DNA of 39,333 nucleotides, from NCBI RefSeq assembly GCF_009601025.1, contig NZ_WIVE01000038.1, forward strand, positions 1-39,333. The letters run 5' to 3'. Source of the DNA: Roseospira navarrensis. GTDB lineage: Bacteria; Pseudomonadota; Alphaproteobacteria; Rhodospirillales; Rhodospirillaceae. Positions 17,793-27,160 of the stretch are shown in pieces. The notes beneath the pieces are model-generated. The model was given only the letters and a program-made list of their open reading frames with translations. It did no database searches and had not been told where the DNA came from. A program made the translations under genes and the position numbers. How positions within the stretch are numbered: position 1 is the first letter of the stretch; each line of letters starts with the position of its first letter.

Positions 17793-17932
17793 GGGGTTAG
17801 CGAATCTTTTCTCTTGAATGCCGGCGCAAAGCGGTTACCTGTGGCGGGGAGGTGTCCGTCTGCGGCGCCTCGCGTGGCGGTCCGTCCGGTCGGGGCTGCC
17901 GGTCCACCGATCCTCACGGGGAGAACAGACGC

Positions 17933-18976
17933 ATGGCGGCAACACGGCGCGGGCGCGGGGCGTCCAAGGAAGCGGCCTCCAAGGACAACGGCGGCCCCCC
18001 CCAGGCCCGGCGGTTCGAGCCGGAGGACCTGGAGCACCTGTACCGCTCCATGCTGGTCATCCGGCGGTTCGAGGAAAAGGCCGGCCAGTTGTACGGCATG
18101 GGCCTGATCGGCGGCTTCTGCCACCTGTACATCGGCCAGGAGGCCGTCGTCGTCGGCCTGCAGATGCTGGCGCAGCCCGGCGACTCCATCATCACCAGCT
18201 ACCGCGACCATGGCCACATGCTGGCGACCGGCATGGACCCCAAGGGCGTGATGGCGGAGCTGACCGGGCGCGTGGGCGGCTACTCCAGGGGCAAGGGTGG
18301 CTCCATGCACATGTTCAGCCGCGAGAAGGGCTTCTTCGGCGGCCACGGCATCGTCGGCGGTCAGGTGCCGCTGGGCACCGGCCTGGGCTTCGCCCACAAG
18401 TACCGCGAGGACGGCGGCATCTGCTTCTGTTACCTCGGCGACGGCGCGGTGAACCAGGGTCAGGTCTACGAGAGTTTCAATATGGCGGCCCTGTGGGGGT
18501 TGCCCGTGGTCTACGTGATCGAGAACAACAAGTACGGCATGGGCACGTCGGTGGAGCGGGCCTCGGCCCCCGGCGACCTGTCCCAGCGCGGCGCGTCCTA
18601 TGGCATCCCCGGCAAGGCCATCAACGGCATGAACGTGCTCGACGTCATCGAGCAGTGCAGCGAGGCCGTGGAGCATGTCCGCGCCGGCAAGGGTCCGTAT
18701 CTGCTGGACCTGAAGACCTATCGCTACCGGGGCCATTCCATGTCCGACCCCGCCAAGTACCGCACCAAGGAGGAGGTCTCCAAGATGCGGTCCGAAAGCG
18801 ACCCCATCGACCAGCTCAAGGTCCGTCTGCTGGACGAGGGCGGGTTCGACGAGGACCGCCTCAAGGCGATCGACAAGGAGGTCAAGGGCATCATCGGCGA
18901 GGCCGCCGAGTTCGCCCAGAACAGCCCGGAGCCCGATCCGTCGGAGCTTTGGACCGACGTGCTGGTGGATGCCTGA
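17933..18976 (+). CDS. pdhA: Pyruvate dehydrogenase E1 component, alpha subunit
   Basis: With PdhB it decarboxylates pyruvate on thiamine diphosphate and reductively acetylates E2. The 347-residue protein has RRFEEKAGQLYGMG at about residue 44, the conserved SYRDHGH and GKGGSMHMF, and the ThDP-Mg motif GDGAVNQGQVYESFNMAALW ... VIENN at about residues 168-200. The phosphorylation-loop-like segment YRGHSMSDPAKYR is also present. Start chosen at ATG 17933 because GGGGAGA lies 8 bases upstream and homologues begin close to the basic Ala/Gly leader; an ATG at 17852 would add 27 unlikely residues. pdhB follows after 21 bases. Confidence 0.96.
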   Translation: MAATRRGRGASKEAASKDNGGPPQARRFEPEDLEHLYRSMLVIRRFEEKAGQLYGMGLIGGFCHLYIGQEAVVVGLQMLAQPGDSIITSYRDHGHMLATGMDPKGVMAELTGRVGGYSRGKGGSMHMFSREKGFFGGHGIVGGQVPLGTGLGFAHKYREDGGICFCYLGDGAVNQGQVYESFNMAALWGLPVVYVIENNKYGMGTSVERASAPGDLSQRGASYGIPGKAINGMNVLDVIEQCSEAVEHVRAGKGPYLLDLKTYRYRGHSMSDPAKYRTKEEVSKMRSESDPIDQLKVRLLDEGGFDEDRLKAIDKEVKGIIGEAAEFAQNSPEPDPSELWTDVLVDA

Positions 18977-18997
18977 GGCCCCGGGGAGACGCATACG

Positions 18998-20464
18998 ATG
19001 CCCACACAGATCCTGATGCCCGCCCTGTCGCCGACGATGGAGGAGGGAACCCTTGCCCGCTGGCTGAAGAAGGAAGGCGATCCCATCGAGGCCGGCGACG
19101 TGATCGCCGAGATCGAGACCGACAAGGCCACCATGGAGTTCGAGGCCGTGGACGAGGGCACGCTCGGCCGCATCCTGGTGTCCGACGGCACCGAGGGGGT
19201 GAAGGTCAACCAGCCCATCGGCCTGCTGCTGGAAGAGGGCGAGGACGACAGCGCGCTGGATGAGGCGGCCAAGGGGGCGGCCAAGGGGGCCTCCCAGGGC
19301 GCGTCCGCCGGGTCCAACGGATCGGGCGGCGAGGCCGAGACTCCGGCGGCCGAGGCAGCACAGTCCTCCGGCGCGGCCGCGTCCGCGCCCCCTCAGCCCC
19401 CCGCCCAGCCCATGGCGCCGTCATCGGGCGACCTGGGCTCGGCCCCGGACGCCGAGGAACCCACCTACGACTCCTTCAAGCGCCAGACCGTGCGCGAGGC
19501 CCTGCGCGACGCCATGGCCGAGGAGTTGCGGCGGGACCCCGAGGTGTTCGTGATGGGCGAGGAGGTCGCCCAGTACGAGGGCGCCTACAAGGTCACCCAG
19601 GGCCTGCTGGCCGAGTTCGGCGACAAGCGCGTCATCGATACGCCGATCACGGAAATGGGCTTCGCCGGTCTGGGCGTGGGCGCCGCCTTCGCGCGCCTGA
19701 AGCCGATCGTGGAGTTCATGACCTTCAACTTCTCCATGCAGGCCATCGACCAGATCATCAATTCGGCCGCCAAGACGCTGTACATGGCCGGCGGCAAGAT
19801 GGGCTGCCCCATCGTGTTCAGGGGACCCAACGGGGCGGCGGCGCGGGTCGGGGCCCAGCACAGCCAGTGCTACGCCTCGTGGTATGCGCATGTGCCGGGC
19901 CTGAAGGTGCTCTCGCCCTGGTCCGCCGCCGACGCCAAGGGGCTGTTGAAGGCCGCCATCCGCGATCCCAACCCGGTGGTCTTCCTGGAGCACGAGATCC
20001 TGTACGGCCAGACCTTCGACGTGCCCGATGTCGAGGACTTCGTGCTGCCGATCGGCAAGGCGAAGGTGGAGCGGCAGGGCAAGGACGTCACTCTGGTCGC
20101 GTTCTCGCGCATGGTGAGCCACTGCATGGCCGCCGCCGAGACGCTGGCCGGCGAGGGCATCGAGGCCGAGGTCATCAACCTGCGCTCGCTCCGGCCGCTG
20201 GACACCGCGACCATCCTGGCGTCGGTGCGGAAAACCAACCGCGTGGTCACGGTCGAGGAGGGCTGGCCCTTCGCCGGCATCGGGGCCGAGATCGGGCAGC
20301 TCTGCATGGAACAGGCGTTCGACTGGCTGGATGCGCCGGTGACCCGGGTGACGGGGGCCGACGTGCCCATGCCCTATGCGGCGAACCTGGAGAAGCTGGC
20401 GCTGCCCCAGCCCGAACAGGTGGTCGAGGCGGCCCGCGCCGTCTGTTACCGAGCGCAGGCGTAA
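18998..20464 (+). CDS. pdhB: Pyruvate dehydrogenase E1 component, beta subunit with N-terminal lipoyl domain
   Basis: The E1 beta chain, 488 residues, is longer than the usual 330 because a lipoyl domain (residues 1-80, with lipoyl-Lys43 in ETDKATM) is fused in front through an Ala/Pro/Gly-rich linker (about 85-155). The catalytic part starts at about residue 160 ([26 protein letters not shown]), with [24 protein letters not shown] and the C-terminal [15 protein letters not shown]. This fusion is typical of alphaproteobacterial PDH. The lipoyl domain is about 90 percent identical in protein to that of the next gene. Confidence 0.96.
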   Translation: MPTQILMPALSPTMEEGTLARWLKKEGDPIEAGDVIAEIETDKATMEFEAVDEGTLGRILVSDGTEGVKVNQPIGLLLEEGEDDSALDEAAKGAAKGASQGASAGSNGSGGEAETPAAEAAQSSGAAASAPPQPPAQPMAPSSGDLGSAPDAEEPTYDSFKRQTVREALRDAMAEELRRDPEVFVMGEEVAQYEGAYKVTQGLLAEFGDKRVIDTPITEMGFAGLGVGAAFARLKPIVEFMTFNFSMQAIDQIINSAAKTLYMAGGKMGCPIVFRGPNGAAARVGAQHSQCYASWYAHVPGLKVLSPWSAADAKGLLKAAIRDPNPVVFLEHEILYGQTFDVPDVEDFVLPIGKAKVERQGKDVTLVAFSRMVSHCMAAAETLAGEGIEAEVINLRSLRPLDTATILASVRKTNRVVTVEEGWPFAGIGAEIGQLCMEQAFDWLDAPVTRVTGADVPMPYAANLEKLALPQPEQVVEAARAVCYRAQA

Positions 20465-20479
20465 GGGGGGCCCCGGACC

Positions 20480-21865
20480 ATGCCGACACAGATCCTGATG
20501 CCCGCCCTGTCGCCCACCATGGAGGAAGGCACACTCGCTCGATGGATGAAGAAAGAGGGCGATGTCATTGAAGCCGGTGACGTCATCTGCGAGATCGAGA
20601 CCGACAAGGCGACCATGGACTTCGAGGCCGTGGATGAAGGCGTGTTGGGCCGGATCCTGGTGCCGGACGGGACGGATGGCGTGAAGGTCAACCAGCCCAT
20701 CGGCCTGTTGCTGGAAGAGGGCGAGGACCAAAGCGCGCTGGACGATGCCGAGGCCAAGGCGAAGAATGACAGCGGCGGGGATGATGCACCCGCGCCGGAG
20801 TCCGGCGGCGGCGGCGAACCGGCCCCGGCGCCCGCTGCGTCGTCCGGACAGCCCGCCCCCGCGCCGTCCGGCCCGGTGCAGCCCGCGCCGCCTGCGCCGC
20901 GCACGTCAGACGGGGCGCGCGTGTTCGCAAGCCCGCTGGCCCGGCGCCTCGCGGCCGAGGCGGGCCTGGACCTGACCGGCGTGAAGGGCAGCGGTCCGCA
21001 CGGTCGCATCGTCCGGGCCGATGTGGACAAGGCCAAGGCGGAGGGACCGAAGCCGCAGGCCGCGCCCAAGGCCGCCGAGACGGCCTCGGCCGAAGCCGCC
21101 GCGCCGGCTGCGCCCCAGACCCCGGCCGCGCCGGCAAAGGCCGTCAAGGCCCAGCTTCAGCCCTGGCAGCAGTATCACGAGGTCCCGAACTCCCAGATGC
21201 GCAAGGTCATCGGCCGCCGACTGGTCGAGGCCAAGCAGACCGTGCCGCATTTCTATCTCACCATCGACTGCGCGCTGGATCCGCTGCTGGACCTGCGGCG
21301 GCAGTTGAACGAGAAAGCGCCGAAGGAGGGCGCCGGGGCCTTCAAGCTCTCAGTCAACGACCTGATCGTGAAGGCCGCCGCCGTGGCCCTGCGCCGGGTG
21401 CCGGCCGCCAATGCGGTCTGGACCGATGAGGCGATCCTGATGCTGGAGACGGTGGACGTTTCGGTTGCCGTGGCCACGGATCGGGGCCTGATTACGCCCA
21501 TCATCCGCGATGCCGACACCAAGGGGCTGGCCGCCATCGCCGCCGAGACGAAGGACCTGGCCCAGCGGGCGCGGGACGGCAAGCTGAAGCCGGAGGAGTT
21601 CCAGGGCGGCGGGTTCTCCGTCTCGAACCTGGGCATGTACGGCATCCGGGAGTTCTCGGCCATCATCAACCCGCCGCAAAGCTGCATTCTGGCGGTGGGA
21701 CAGGGCGAACAGCGCCCCGTGGTCAAGGACGGCGCGTTGACCATCGCCACGATGATGAGTTGCACGCTGTCGGTGGATCACCGCTCCGTGGACGGCGCGG
21801 TGGGGGCCGAGTATCTGGCGGCGTTCAAGGCCATCGTGGAGGACCCGTTGACGTTGCTCCTGTAG
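20480..21865 (+). CDS. pdhC: Dihydrolipoamide acetyltransferase (PDH E2)
   Basis: Core of the PDH complex: accepts the acetyl group from E1 on its lipoyl arm and passes it to CoA. The 461-residue protein has a lipoyl domain (residues 1-80, Lys43), an Ala/Pro linker, a peripheral-subunit-binding domain at about 147-187 (FASPLARRLAAEAGLDL ... GPHGRIVRADV), a second linker, and the catalytic domain from about 235. The active site is DHRSVDGA with His434 and Asp438. It begins 15 bases after pdhB. The E3 gene (lpd), which often follows, is absent; the next gene is a secretion ATPase. Confidence 0.97.
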   Translation: MPTQILMPALSPTMEEGTLARWMKKEGDVIEAGDVICEIETDKATMDFEAVDEGVLGRILVPDGTDGVKVNQPIGLLLEEGEDQSALDDAEAKAKNDSGGDDAPAPESGGGGEPAPAPAASSGQPAPAPSGPVQPAPPAPRTSDGARVFASPLARRLAAEAGLDLTGVKGSGPHGRIVRADVDKAKAEGPKPQAAPKAAETASAEAAAPAAPQTPAAPAKAVKAQLQPWQQYHEVPNSQMRKVIGRRLVEAKQTVPHFYLTIDCALDPLLDLRRQLNEKAPKEGAGAFKLSVNDLIVKAAAVALRRVPAANAVWTDEAILMLETVDVSVAVATDRGLITPIIRDADTKGLAAIAAETKDLAQRARDGKLKPEEFQGGGFSVSNLGMYGIREFSAIINPPQSCILAVGQGEQRPVVKDGALTIATMMSCTLSVDHRSVDGAVGAEYLAAFKAIVEDPLTLLL

Positions 21866-21875
21866 GCGGCGCCTG

Positions 21876-21905
21876 GCCCCCGATCCGTCTTAACACGGCG
21901 GGGGC
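21876..21905 (+). terminator. Stem-loop after pdhC, likely operon end without T-run
   Basis: GCCCCCG (21876-21882) pairs with CGGGGGC (21899-21905), and inside it CCGT (21885-21888) pairs with ACGG (21895-21898) around a CTTAAC loop. It starts 10 bases after the pdhC stop. No T-run follows, so it is either a weak terminator or an mRNA 3' protector. Confidence 0.5.
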
Positions 21906-21973
21906 AAAGCCGTATGGTCGGGCCACGGACGCCCGCATCCGGGACAGGGCCGGGGCGGCCAACGGAGCAGGTC

Positions 21974-23737
21974 TTGACGGACACCACCCAAAGCCAGCTT
22001 GACCGCGCGATGCGCGCCTTTCGAGGCGTGTTCGTCGCGGTTTTCGCGATGAGTTTTTTCATCAACCTGCTGATGTTCGTGGCCCCGCTGCACATGCTGC
22101 AGGTCTACGACCGGGTGCTGGCGAGCCGATCCGAACCGACGCTGATCGCGCTCACCGGCCTCGCGGTCGGCCTGCTGGCCGTCATGGGCCTGCTGGAAGC
22201 CCTGCGCAGCCGCCTGCTCGTGCGGATCGGGGCGAAGCTGCATGCCGAGACCGGGGCCACGGTCTTCGCCGCCGTCTTCCGGCGCAGCGTGATCGCGCCC
22301 AACGGCGCCCACGCCCAGGCGCTGCGGGATCTGGATTCGGTGCGCGAGTTCATGAGCGGGCAGGGCCTGACCGCCTTCATCGACGCGCCGTGGGTGCCGC
22401 TGTTCCTGGCCGCCGTGTTCCTGCTGCATCCGGTGCTGGGTCTGGTGGCGACGGCCGGGGCGTTGGTCATCTTCACGTTGGCGATCATCAACGCCCTGTG
22501 GTCGCGCGAGCCCCTGAAGGGCGCCAACGTCGCCAGCATCCAGTCCAACGAATACGTCACCACCAGCGTGCGCAACGCCGAGTCCATGGCGGCCATGGGG
22601 ATGCTGCCCGGCATCCAGCGGCGCTGGTCCGAGCGGCACCGGAAGGTGCTGGCCATGCAGTCCCAGGCCGCGGACCGCTCCGGGACGATCATGGCCATGT
22701 CCAAGAGCATCCGCCTGATGCTCCAGGTGCTGATGCTGGCGGCGGGGGCCTTCCTGGTGATCGAGCAGGTCACCAGCCCCGGCACCATGATCGCGGCCTC
22801 CATCCTGATGGGGCGCGCGCTGGCCCCCGTGGAACAGTCCGTGGGGCAGTGGCGCAACCTGACCAACGCCCGTGCCGCCTATGGCCGGCTCAAGGAACTG
22901 CTGGCGGCCAGCGCCCCGCCCGAGGCCCGCATGGACCTGCCGGACCCGGCGGGACACCTGTCCCTGGAACGGGTGATCGCAGGCCCCCCGCTGTCGCGCA
23001 CCCCCGTGTTGCAGGGTGTGACCCTGGACCTGCCGCCCGGTCAGATCCTGGGCGTGATCGGACCCAGCGCGGCGGGCAAGTCCACCCTGGCCCGCGTGCT
23101 GGTGGGCGTCTGGCCGCCCTATCAGGGCGCGATGCGGCTGGACGGGGCGGAACTGTCCCAGTGGGACACGATCGCCCTGGGCCGCCACCTGGGCTATCTG
23201 CCGCAGGACGTGGAACTGTTCGAGGGCTCGGTGGCCGAGAACATCGCCCGCTTCGGCGAGGTGCTGCCGGAAGCCGTGGTCCGCGCCGCCCAGCACGCCG
23301 GCGTGCACGAGATGATCCTGGCCCTGCCGGACGGCTACGACACCCAGATCGGCGTCGGGGGCGCGGTGCTGTCCGGCGGTCAGCGCCAGCGGGTGGCGCT
23401 GGCGCGGGCGATGTACGGTGATCCGCGCGTGATCGTCCTGGACGAGCCCAACGCCAACCTTGACACCGAGGGCGAACAGGCGCTCATGGGAGCCTTGCAG
23501 GGCCTGAAGGGGCAGGGACGGACGGTGGTGGTCATCACCCACCGTCCCATGCTGCTGAACGCCGTGGATACCATCCTGGTGCTCAAGAAGGGCATGGTGG
23601 ACTCCATCGGGCCCGCCAAGGAGATCCTGGCGCGGGTCATGCAGCCCCGCGCGGTTGCCGATGCGGGATCGGCGCGCTCGTTGCCCCGTGCGGGTGAGGC
23701 GGGCGGGACCGCCTCCGGCGGGCGCCAACAGGGATAG
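21974..23737 (+). CDS. Type I secretion system permease/ATPase (PrtD/HlyB family)
   Basis: Half-size ABC exporter that energises one-step secretion of a C-terminally signalled protein. The 587-residue chain has about six membrane helices (from FVAVFAMSFFINLLMFV to about residue 290). The nucleotide-binding domain has Walker A GPSAAGKST at about residue 363, signature LSGGQRQR at about 466, Walker B VIVLDEP at about 486, and the H-loop ITHR. There is no C39 peptidase domain, which fits the PrtD/AprD class rather than bacteriocin exporters. Start chosen at TTG 21974, six bases after GGAG; ATG 21914 is possible, but its ribosome site would be buried in the stem-loop ending at 21905. The adaptor gene follows after 17 bases. 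Confidence 0.9.
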   Translation: MTDTTQSQLDRAMRAFRGVFVAVFAMSFFINLLMFVAPLHMLQVYDRVLASRSEPTLIALTGLAVGLLAVMGLLEALRSRLLVRIGAKLHAETGATVFAAVFRRSVIAPNGAHAQALRDLDSVREFMSGQGLTAFIDAPWVPLFLAAVFLLHPVLGLVATAGALVIFTLAIINALWSREPLKGANVASIQSNEYVTTSVRNAESMAAMGMLPGIQRRWSERHRKVLAMQSQAADRSGTIMAMSKSIRLMLQVLMLAAGAFLVIEQVTSPGTMIAASILMGRALAPVEQSVGQWRNLTNARAAYGRLKELLAASAPPEARMDLPDPAGHLSLERVIAGPPLSRTPVLQGVTLDLPPGQILGVIGPSAAGKSTLARVLVGVWPPYQGAMRLDGAELSQWDTIALGRHLGYLPQDVELFEGSVAENIARFGEVLPEAVVRAAQHAGVHEMILALPDGYDTQIGVGGAVLSGGQRQRVALARAMYGDPRVIVLDEPNANLDTEGEQALMGALQGLKGQGRTVVVITHRPMLLNAVDTILVLKKGMVDSIGPAKEILARVMQPRAVADAGSARSLPRAGEAGGTASGGRQQG

Positions 23738-23754
23738 GGGAGCCGGTCCAGGCC

Positions 23755-25143
23755 ATGGCATCGCAAGGCAGCATCGTCCCGCGTCAACAGGGCGCCGTGC
23801 CGGCGCCCTATGACCCGCAGGCGGCGTCGGGGTCACAGGACGAGCCCGGGCCGCCCACCCGGACCGGCCCGATCATCCTGCTCGGCCTGCTGGTGGTCGT
23901 GGTCATGTTCGGCGGCCTGGGCACCTGGGCGGCGACGGCCCCCCTCGACAGCGCCATCATCGCCCCCGGCACCGTGGTGGTCGAGAGCAAGCGCCAGACC
24001 ATTCAGCACCTGGAGGGCGGCATCGTCGCCGAAATCCTGGTGGATGAGGGCGATGTGGTTTCGGCGGGCGATGTGCTCGTGCGCCTGGACGCCACCCAGG
24101 CCGCCGCCAACGCGGCCCTCAACCGCAAGGCGCTCAACGAGTTGCGCGCGCTGGAAGCACGCCTGCTGGCCGAGCAGGCCAACCGAGAGACCGTCGATTT
24201 CCCCGAGGACCTGATGGCCGAAGCGGCCACGGACCCCGAAGTGGCCGAGCTGATCGAGAACCAGCGCGAGCAGTTCCGCGAGCGTCGCCGCAGCCTGGAC
24301 GGGCAGGTGGCGATCCTGCGTGAGCGCATCTCCCAGTTCCGCCAGGAGATCGAGGGCATGGAGGCCCAGCACGCCGCCCAGGTCCGGCAGCTTGAGATCT
24401 TCCAGGAGGAGCTGGTCGGCCTGCGCGAGCTGTTCGAAAAGGGCTTTTTTCCCCGCACCGAGGTTCTCGCCATCGAACGCGAGGTGGCCGCCCTGGAGGG
24501 CTCGGTCGGCGCCACGGTGGCCGACATCGCCCGGTCCGGCAAGGGCATCGGCGAGACCGAGTTGCAGATCATTCAGACCCGCCAGCAGTTCCGCGAGGAG
24601 GTCGTGGCCGAACTGCGCCAGACCCGCAACGAGATGGGGCAGGTGCGCGAGAAGCTGGTGGTGGCCCGCGACACCCTGGCGCGGGTGGAGATCCGGTCGC
24701 CGCTCGACGGGACGGTGCAGAACATCCAGGTCCATACCCAGGGCGGCGTGATCCGCGCGGGCGACACCCTCATGGAGGTCGTCCCCCTCAACGACCGTCT
24801 GCTGATCGAAGGGGAGGTCTCGCCCATGGATGTGGACGCCGTCCACGCCGGGCTGGAGGCCGAGGTGCGCCTCAGCGCCTTGTCCTCGCGGACCACGCCG
24901 ATCATCATGGGCCGTGTCATCACCGTGTCGTCGGACCGGCTGGTGAACGAGCGCGACGACTCCTCCTATTTCCGTATTCACGTGGAGGTGCCCGACGAGG
25001 AACTGGCCAAGCTGGAGGGCAGCAACCGCATGTCCCCGGGCATGCCGGCGGAAATCGTCGTCAAGACGGGCGAGCGGACCATGCTGGAATACATGCTGAA
25101 GCCGCTGACGGACTTCTTTTCCAGGGCCTTCACGGAGCAGTGA
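23755..25143 (+). CDS. HlyD-family type I secretion membrane fusion protein
   Basis: Periplasmic adaptor linking the ABC exporter to an outer-membrane TolC-like channel. The 462-residue protein has a single membrane helix at about residues 38-62 (IILLGLLVVVVMFGGLGTWA). The biotinyl-lipoyl-like halves are at about 85-125 (HLEGGIVAEILVDEGDVV) and 310-350 (VEIRSPLDGTVQNIQVHTQGGVI), split by a long alpha-hairpin (about 120-310). A beta-barrel and the C-terminal conserved PGMPAEIVVKTGERTMLEYMLKPL complete it. All are diagnostic for the PrtE/HlyD group. Neither a TolC homologue nor an RTX substrate is in the window, so the exported protein is unknown. Confidence 0.93.
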   Translation: MASQGSIVPRQQGAVPAPYDPQAASGSQDEPGPPTRTGPIILLGLLVVVVMFGGLGTWAATAPLDSAIIAPGTVVVESKRQTIQHLEGGIVAEILVDEGDVVSAGDVLVRLDATQAAANAALNRKALNELRALEARLLAEQANRETVDFPEDLMAEAATDPEVAELIENQREQFRERRRSLDGQVAILRERISQFRQEIEGMEAQHAAQVRQLEIFQEELVGLRELFEKGFFPRTEVLAIEREVAALEGSVGATVADIARSGKGIGETELQIIQTRQQFREEVVAELRQTRNEMGQVREKLVVARDTLARVEIRSPLDGTVQNIQVHTQGGVIRAGDTLMEVVPLNDRLLIEGEVSPMDVDAVHAGLEAEVRLSALSSRTTPIIMGRVITVSSDRLVNERDDSSYFRIHVEVPDEELAKLEGSNRMSPGMPAEIVVKTGERTMLEYMLKPLTDFFSRAFTEQ

Positions 25144-25187
25144 TAGCGGCGCCAAAGCCGCGCGCAGCAGGAAAAAAAGGGACGATA

Positions 25188-25991
25188 ATGCTCAGGATCG
25201 GAATCGCGGGATGCGGCGGGCGCATGGGGCGCATGCTGGTGCGGCACACCCTGGACACGCCGGGCGTGGTGCTGGCGGCCGGGTCGGAGCGGAGCGGCGG
25301 CGATCTGGTCGGGGCCGATGTGGCCTCGGTCGTGGGCGCCGAACCCGTGGGGGCGGCCATCACCGACGACCCGGCGGCGCTGGTGGCCGGGTGCGATGCC
25401 GTCATTGACTTCACCACGCCGGCGGCGACCGTGGCCCACGCGGACCTGGCGGCGGCGCGGGGGACGATCCTGGTGGTCGGGACCACCGGCTTGGGGGCGT
25501 CCGACCTGACCCGCCTGTCCGAGGCCGCGTCCGGCGCCCGCATCGTTCGCGCGCCGAACATGAGCGTCGGAGTCAATCTGCTGATGGCGCTGACCCGCAA
25601 GGTGGCGGCCACCCTCGGCGAGGACTACGACATCGAGATCCTGGAGCACCACCACCGGCACAAGGTGGATGCCCCCTCCGGCACGGCCCTGGGGCTGGGC
25701 GAGGCCGCCGCCGCCGGGCGCGGCGTGGACCTGGATGCCGCGGCGGACCGGGTGCGCGACGGCCACACCGGCGCGCGCGAGGACGGCCGCATCGGCTTCG
25801 CGGTGCTGCGCGGCGGCGACGTGGTGGGCGATCACACCGTCATGTTCGCCGGGCCGGGCGAACGCATCGAACTGACGCACAAGGCCAGCGACCGCGCGAT
25901 CTATGCCCGGGGCGCGCTGCGGGCGGCCCTCTGGGCGGCCGAGCGCCCCAACGGCCTTTATGGCATGGCGGACGTGCTGGGGCTCGGGTGA
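25188..25991 (+). CDS. dapB: 4-hydroxy-tetrahydrodipicolinate reductase
   Basis: NAD(P)H-dependent reductase in the diaminopimelate/lysine pathway. The 267-residue product has the nucleotide-binding GIAGCGGRMGRM (residues 5-16), FTTP-type motif (DFTTPAATV), GTTGL, NMSVGVN, and the catalytic EHHHRHKVDAPSGTA at about 153-167. Start at 25188 is set by AAGGGA five bases upstream and by the conserved N-terminus; an earlier ATG at 25140 overlaps the end of the HlyD gene and adds non-conserved residues. It lies 44 bases after the secretion adaptor and has no functional link to it. Confidence 0.96.
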   Translation: MLRIGIAGCGGRMGRMLVRHTLDTPGVVLAAGSERSGGDLVGADVASVVGAEPVGAAITDDPAALVAGCDAVIDFTTPAATVAHADLAAARGTILVVGTTGLGASDLTRLSEAASGARIVRAPNMSVGVNLLMALTRKVAATLGEDYDIEILEHHHRHKVDAPSGTALGLGEAAAAGRGVDLDAAADRVRDGHTGAREDGRIGFAVLRGGDVVGDHTVMFAGPGERIELTHKASDRAIYARGALRAALWAAERPNGLYGMADVLGLG

Positions 25992-26026
25992 CGCTGGGGC
26001 GCGCCTTGACAGCACCGGAAACGCGG

Positions 26027-26055
26027 TTGAAGGGGCTGTTTAAAGTCTGTAATTC
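26027..26055 (+). promoter_or_regulatory. Candidate promoter upstream of the Crp/Fnr-like gene
   Basis: TTGAAG (26027-26032) and TAATTC (26050-26055) are 17 bases apart in the dapB-crp spacer (25992-26210), in a locally AT-rich patch. A separate TTGACA occurs at 26006-26011 without a matching -10. Confidence 0.35.
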
Positions 26056-26210
26056 TAGTCCCTGAACCGGAACGGAAATAGCGGGGGGCGATGGCCGCGA
26101 ACCACCCCGGACCAACCCGGACCGAAGGGCCGCGCGGGGGCCGGCGTCGGCGGTGCGGTACGGATGGCGGCTCCGCGTCGGAGGAGCGCCCGACCCAGGA
26201 GGAGAACACC

Positions 26211-27155
26211 ATGGGGACGCATGGCGCGGACCGCGACGCGGCAGGACGTCTGCCCGCGGGGGCCAATGCGGACGGGCCGGACTCGTTTGAGGCGGAGGCC
26301 GTGACGGGCCGCGAAGAGGCCATCGCGACCCTGGCCGAGAACAAGCTTCTTCAGACCATCCCGCCCGAGGTGCTGCAGCGCGTCGAGGACATGTGCCGCT
26401 GGCGCCAGCTCGCTACCCACGAAGTGGTGTTCGATCAGGACGACTCAAGCCAGGACGTCTATTTCATCGTGCGCGGCAAGCTGCGCATTCTGGTCTTTCG
26501 CGGCCCGGCCGAACAGGATGGCGAGGGGCTCGCCAATGGCGCGGGTGCGCCCGATCGGCCGGGCGGCACCGGCAGTGACGAGTCTGACGCCCAGGAGCAG
26601 CGCGATGCCGACGCGGAGTCGCATTCCGTCCAGACCGGGAACGCCGCCTTCGAGGAGTTGATGGAGGAAGGCGCGCCCATGACCCTGACGGAACTGGTCG
26701 CGGGCGACACCTTCGGGGAGTTGTCGGCCATCGACGGCCGCATGCGCTCGGCCCGCGCGGTCGCGCTGGAACCGAGCCTCGTGGCCATCCTCGACGGACC
26801 CAGCTTCGTGGATCTGGTGCGAGGGCAGGGGGACCTGGCGCTGGCCTTGCTGCGGCGCGTGGCGGGATATCTGCGCACCTCCAACCGGCGCATGTACAAC
26901 CTGTCCACCTTGACCGCCAAGCAGCGGGTCTACGCCCAGTTGTCGCGACTGGCCGAGGTTCACCCGCACCGCCGCACCGAATGGATCATCGACCCGTTGC
27001 CGCCGCACACGGACATCGCGTTCTGGGCCGGCACCAAGCGCGAAACCGTCGCGGCGGCGATCGGCTGGCTGGCGCGCGAAGGCATCGTCGCCCGGCAGAA
27101 CCGCGTCCTGCTGATCCGCGAGCCGGACCGGCTGCGCGATCTGGCCAAGAGGTGA
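26211..27155 (+). CDS. Crp/Fnr-family transcription regulator with an insert in the cNMP domain
   Basis: A 314-residue DNA-binding regulator. The cyclic-nucleotide-binding fold starts at about residue 36 (IATLAENKLLQTIPPEVLQRV) and continues with DVYFIVRGKLRILV. It is then interrupted by about 59 acidic, Gly/Asp-rich residues (about 98-156) before resuming at LTELVAGDTFGELSAIDGRM. The winged helix is near the C-terminus (HTDIAFWAGTKRETVAAAIGWLAREGIVA). No Fnr-type cysteine cluster is seen. Start chosen at ATG 26211, preceded by an excellent AGGAGGAG at 26197-26204; the frame upstream (from 26091) lacks any site. The TPR lipoprotein gene follows after 5 bases, so the two are coupled. Ligand and targets unknown. 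Confidence 0.88.
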   Translation: MGTHGADRDAAGRLPAGANADGPDSFEAEAVTGREEAIATLAENKLLQTIPPEVLQRVEDMCRWRQLATHEVVFDQDDSSQDVYFIVRGKLRILVFRGPAEQDGEGLANGAGAPDRPGGTGSDESDAQEQRDADAESHSVQTGNAAFEELMEEGAPMTLTELVAGDTFGELSAIDGRMRSARAVALEPSLVAILDGPSFVDLVRGQGDLALALLRRVAGYLRTSNRRMYNLSTLTAKQRVYAQLSRLAEVHPHRRTEWIIDPLPPHTDIAFWAGTKRETVAAAIGWLAREGIVARQNRVLLIREPDRLRDLAKR

Positions 27156-27160
27156 GGGGC

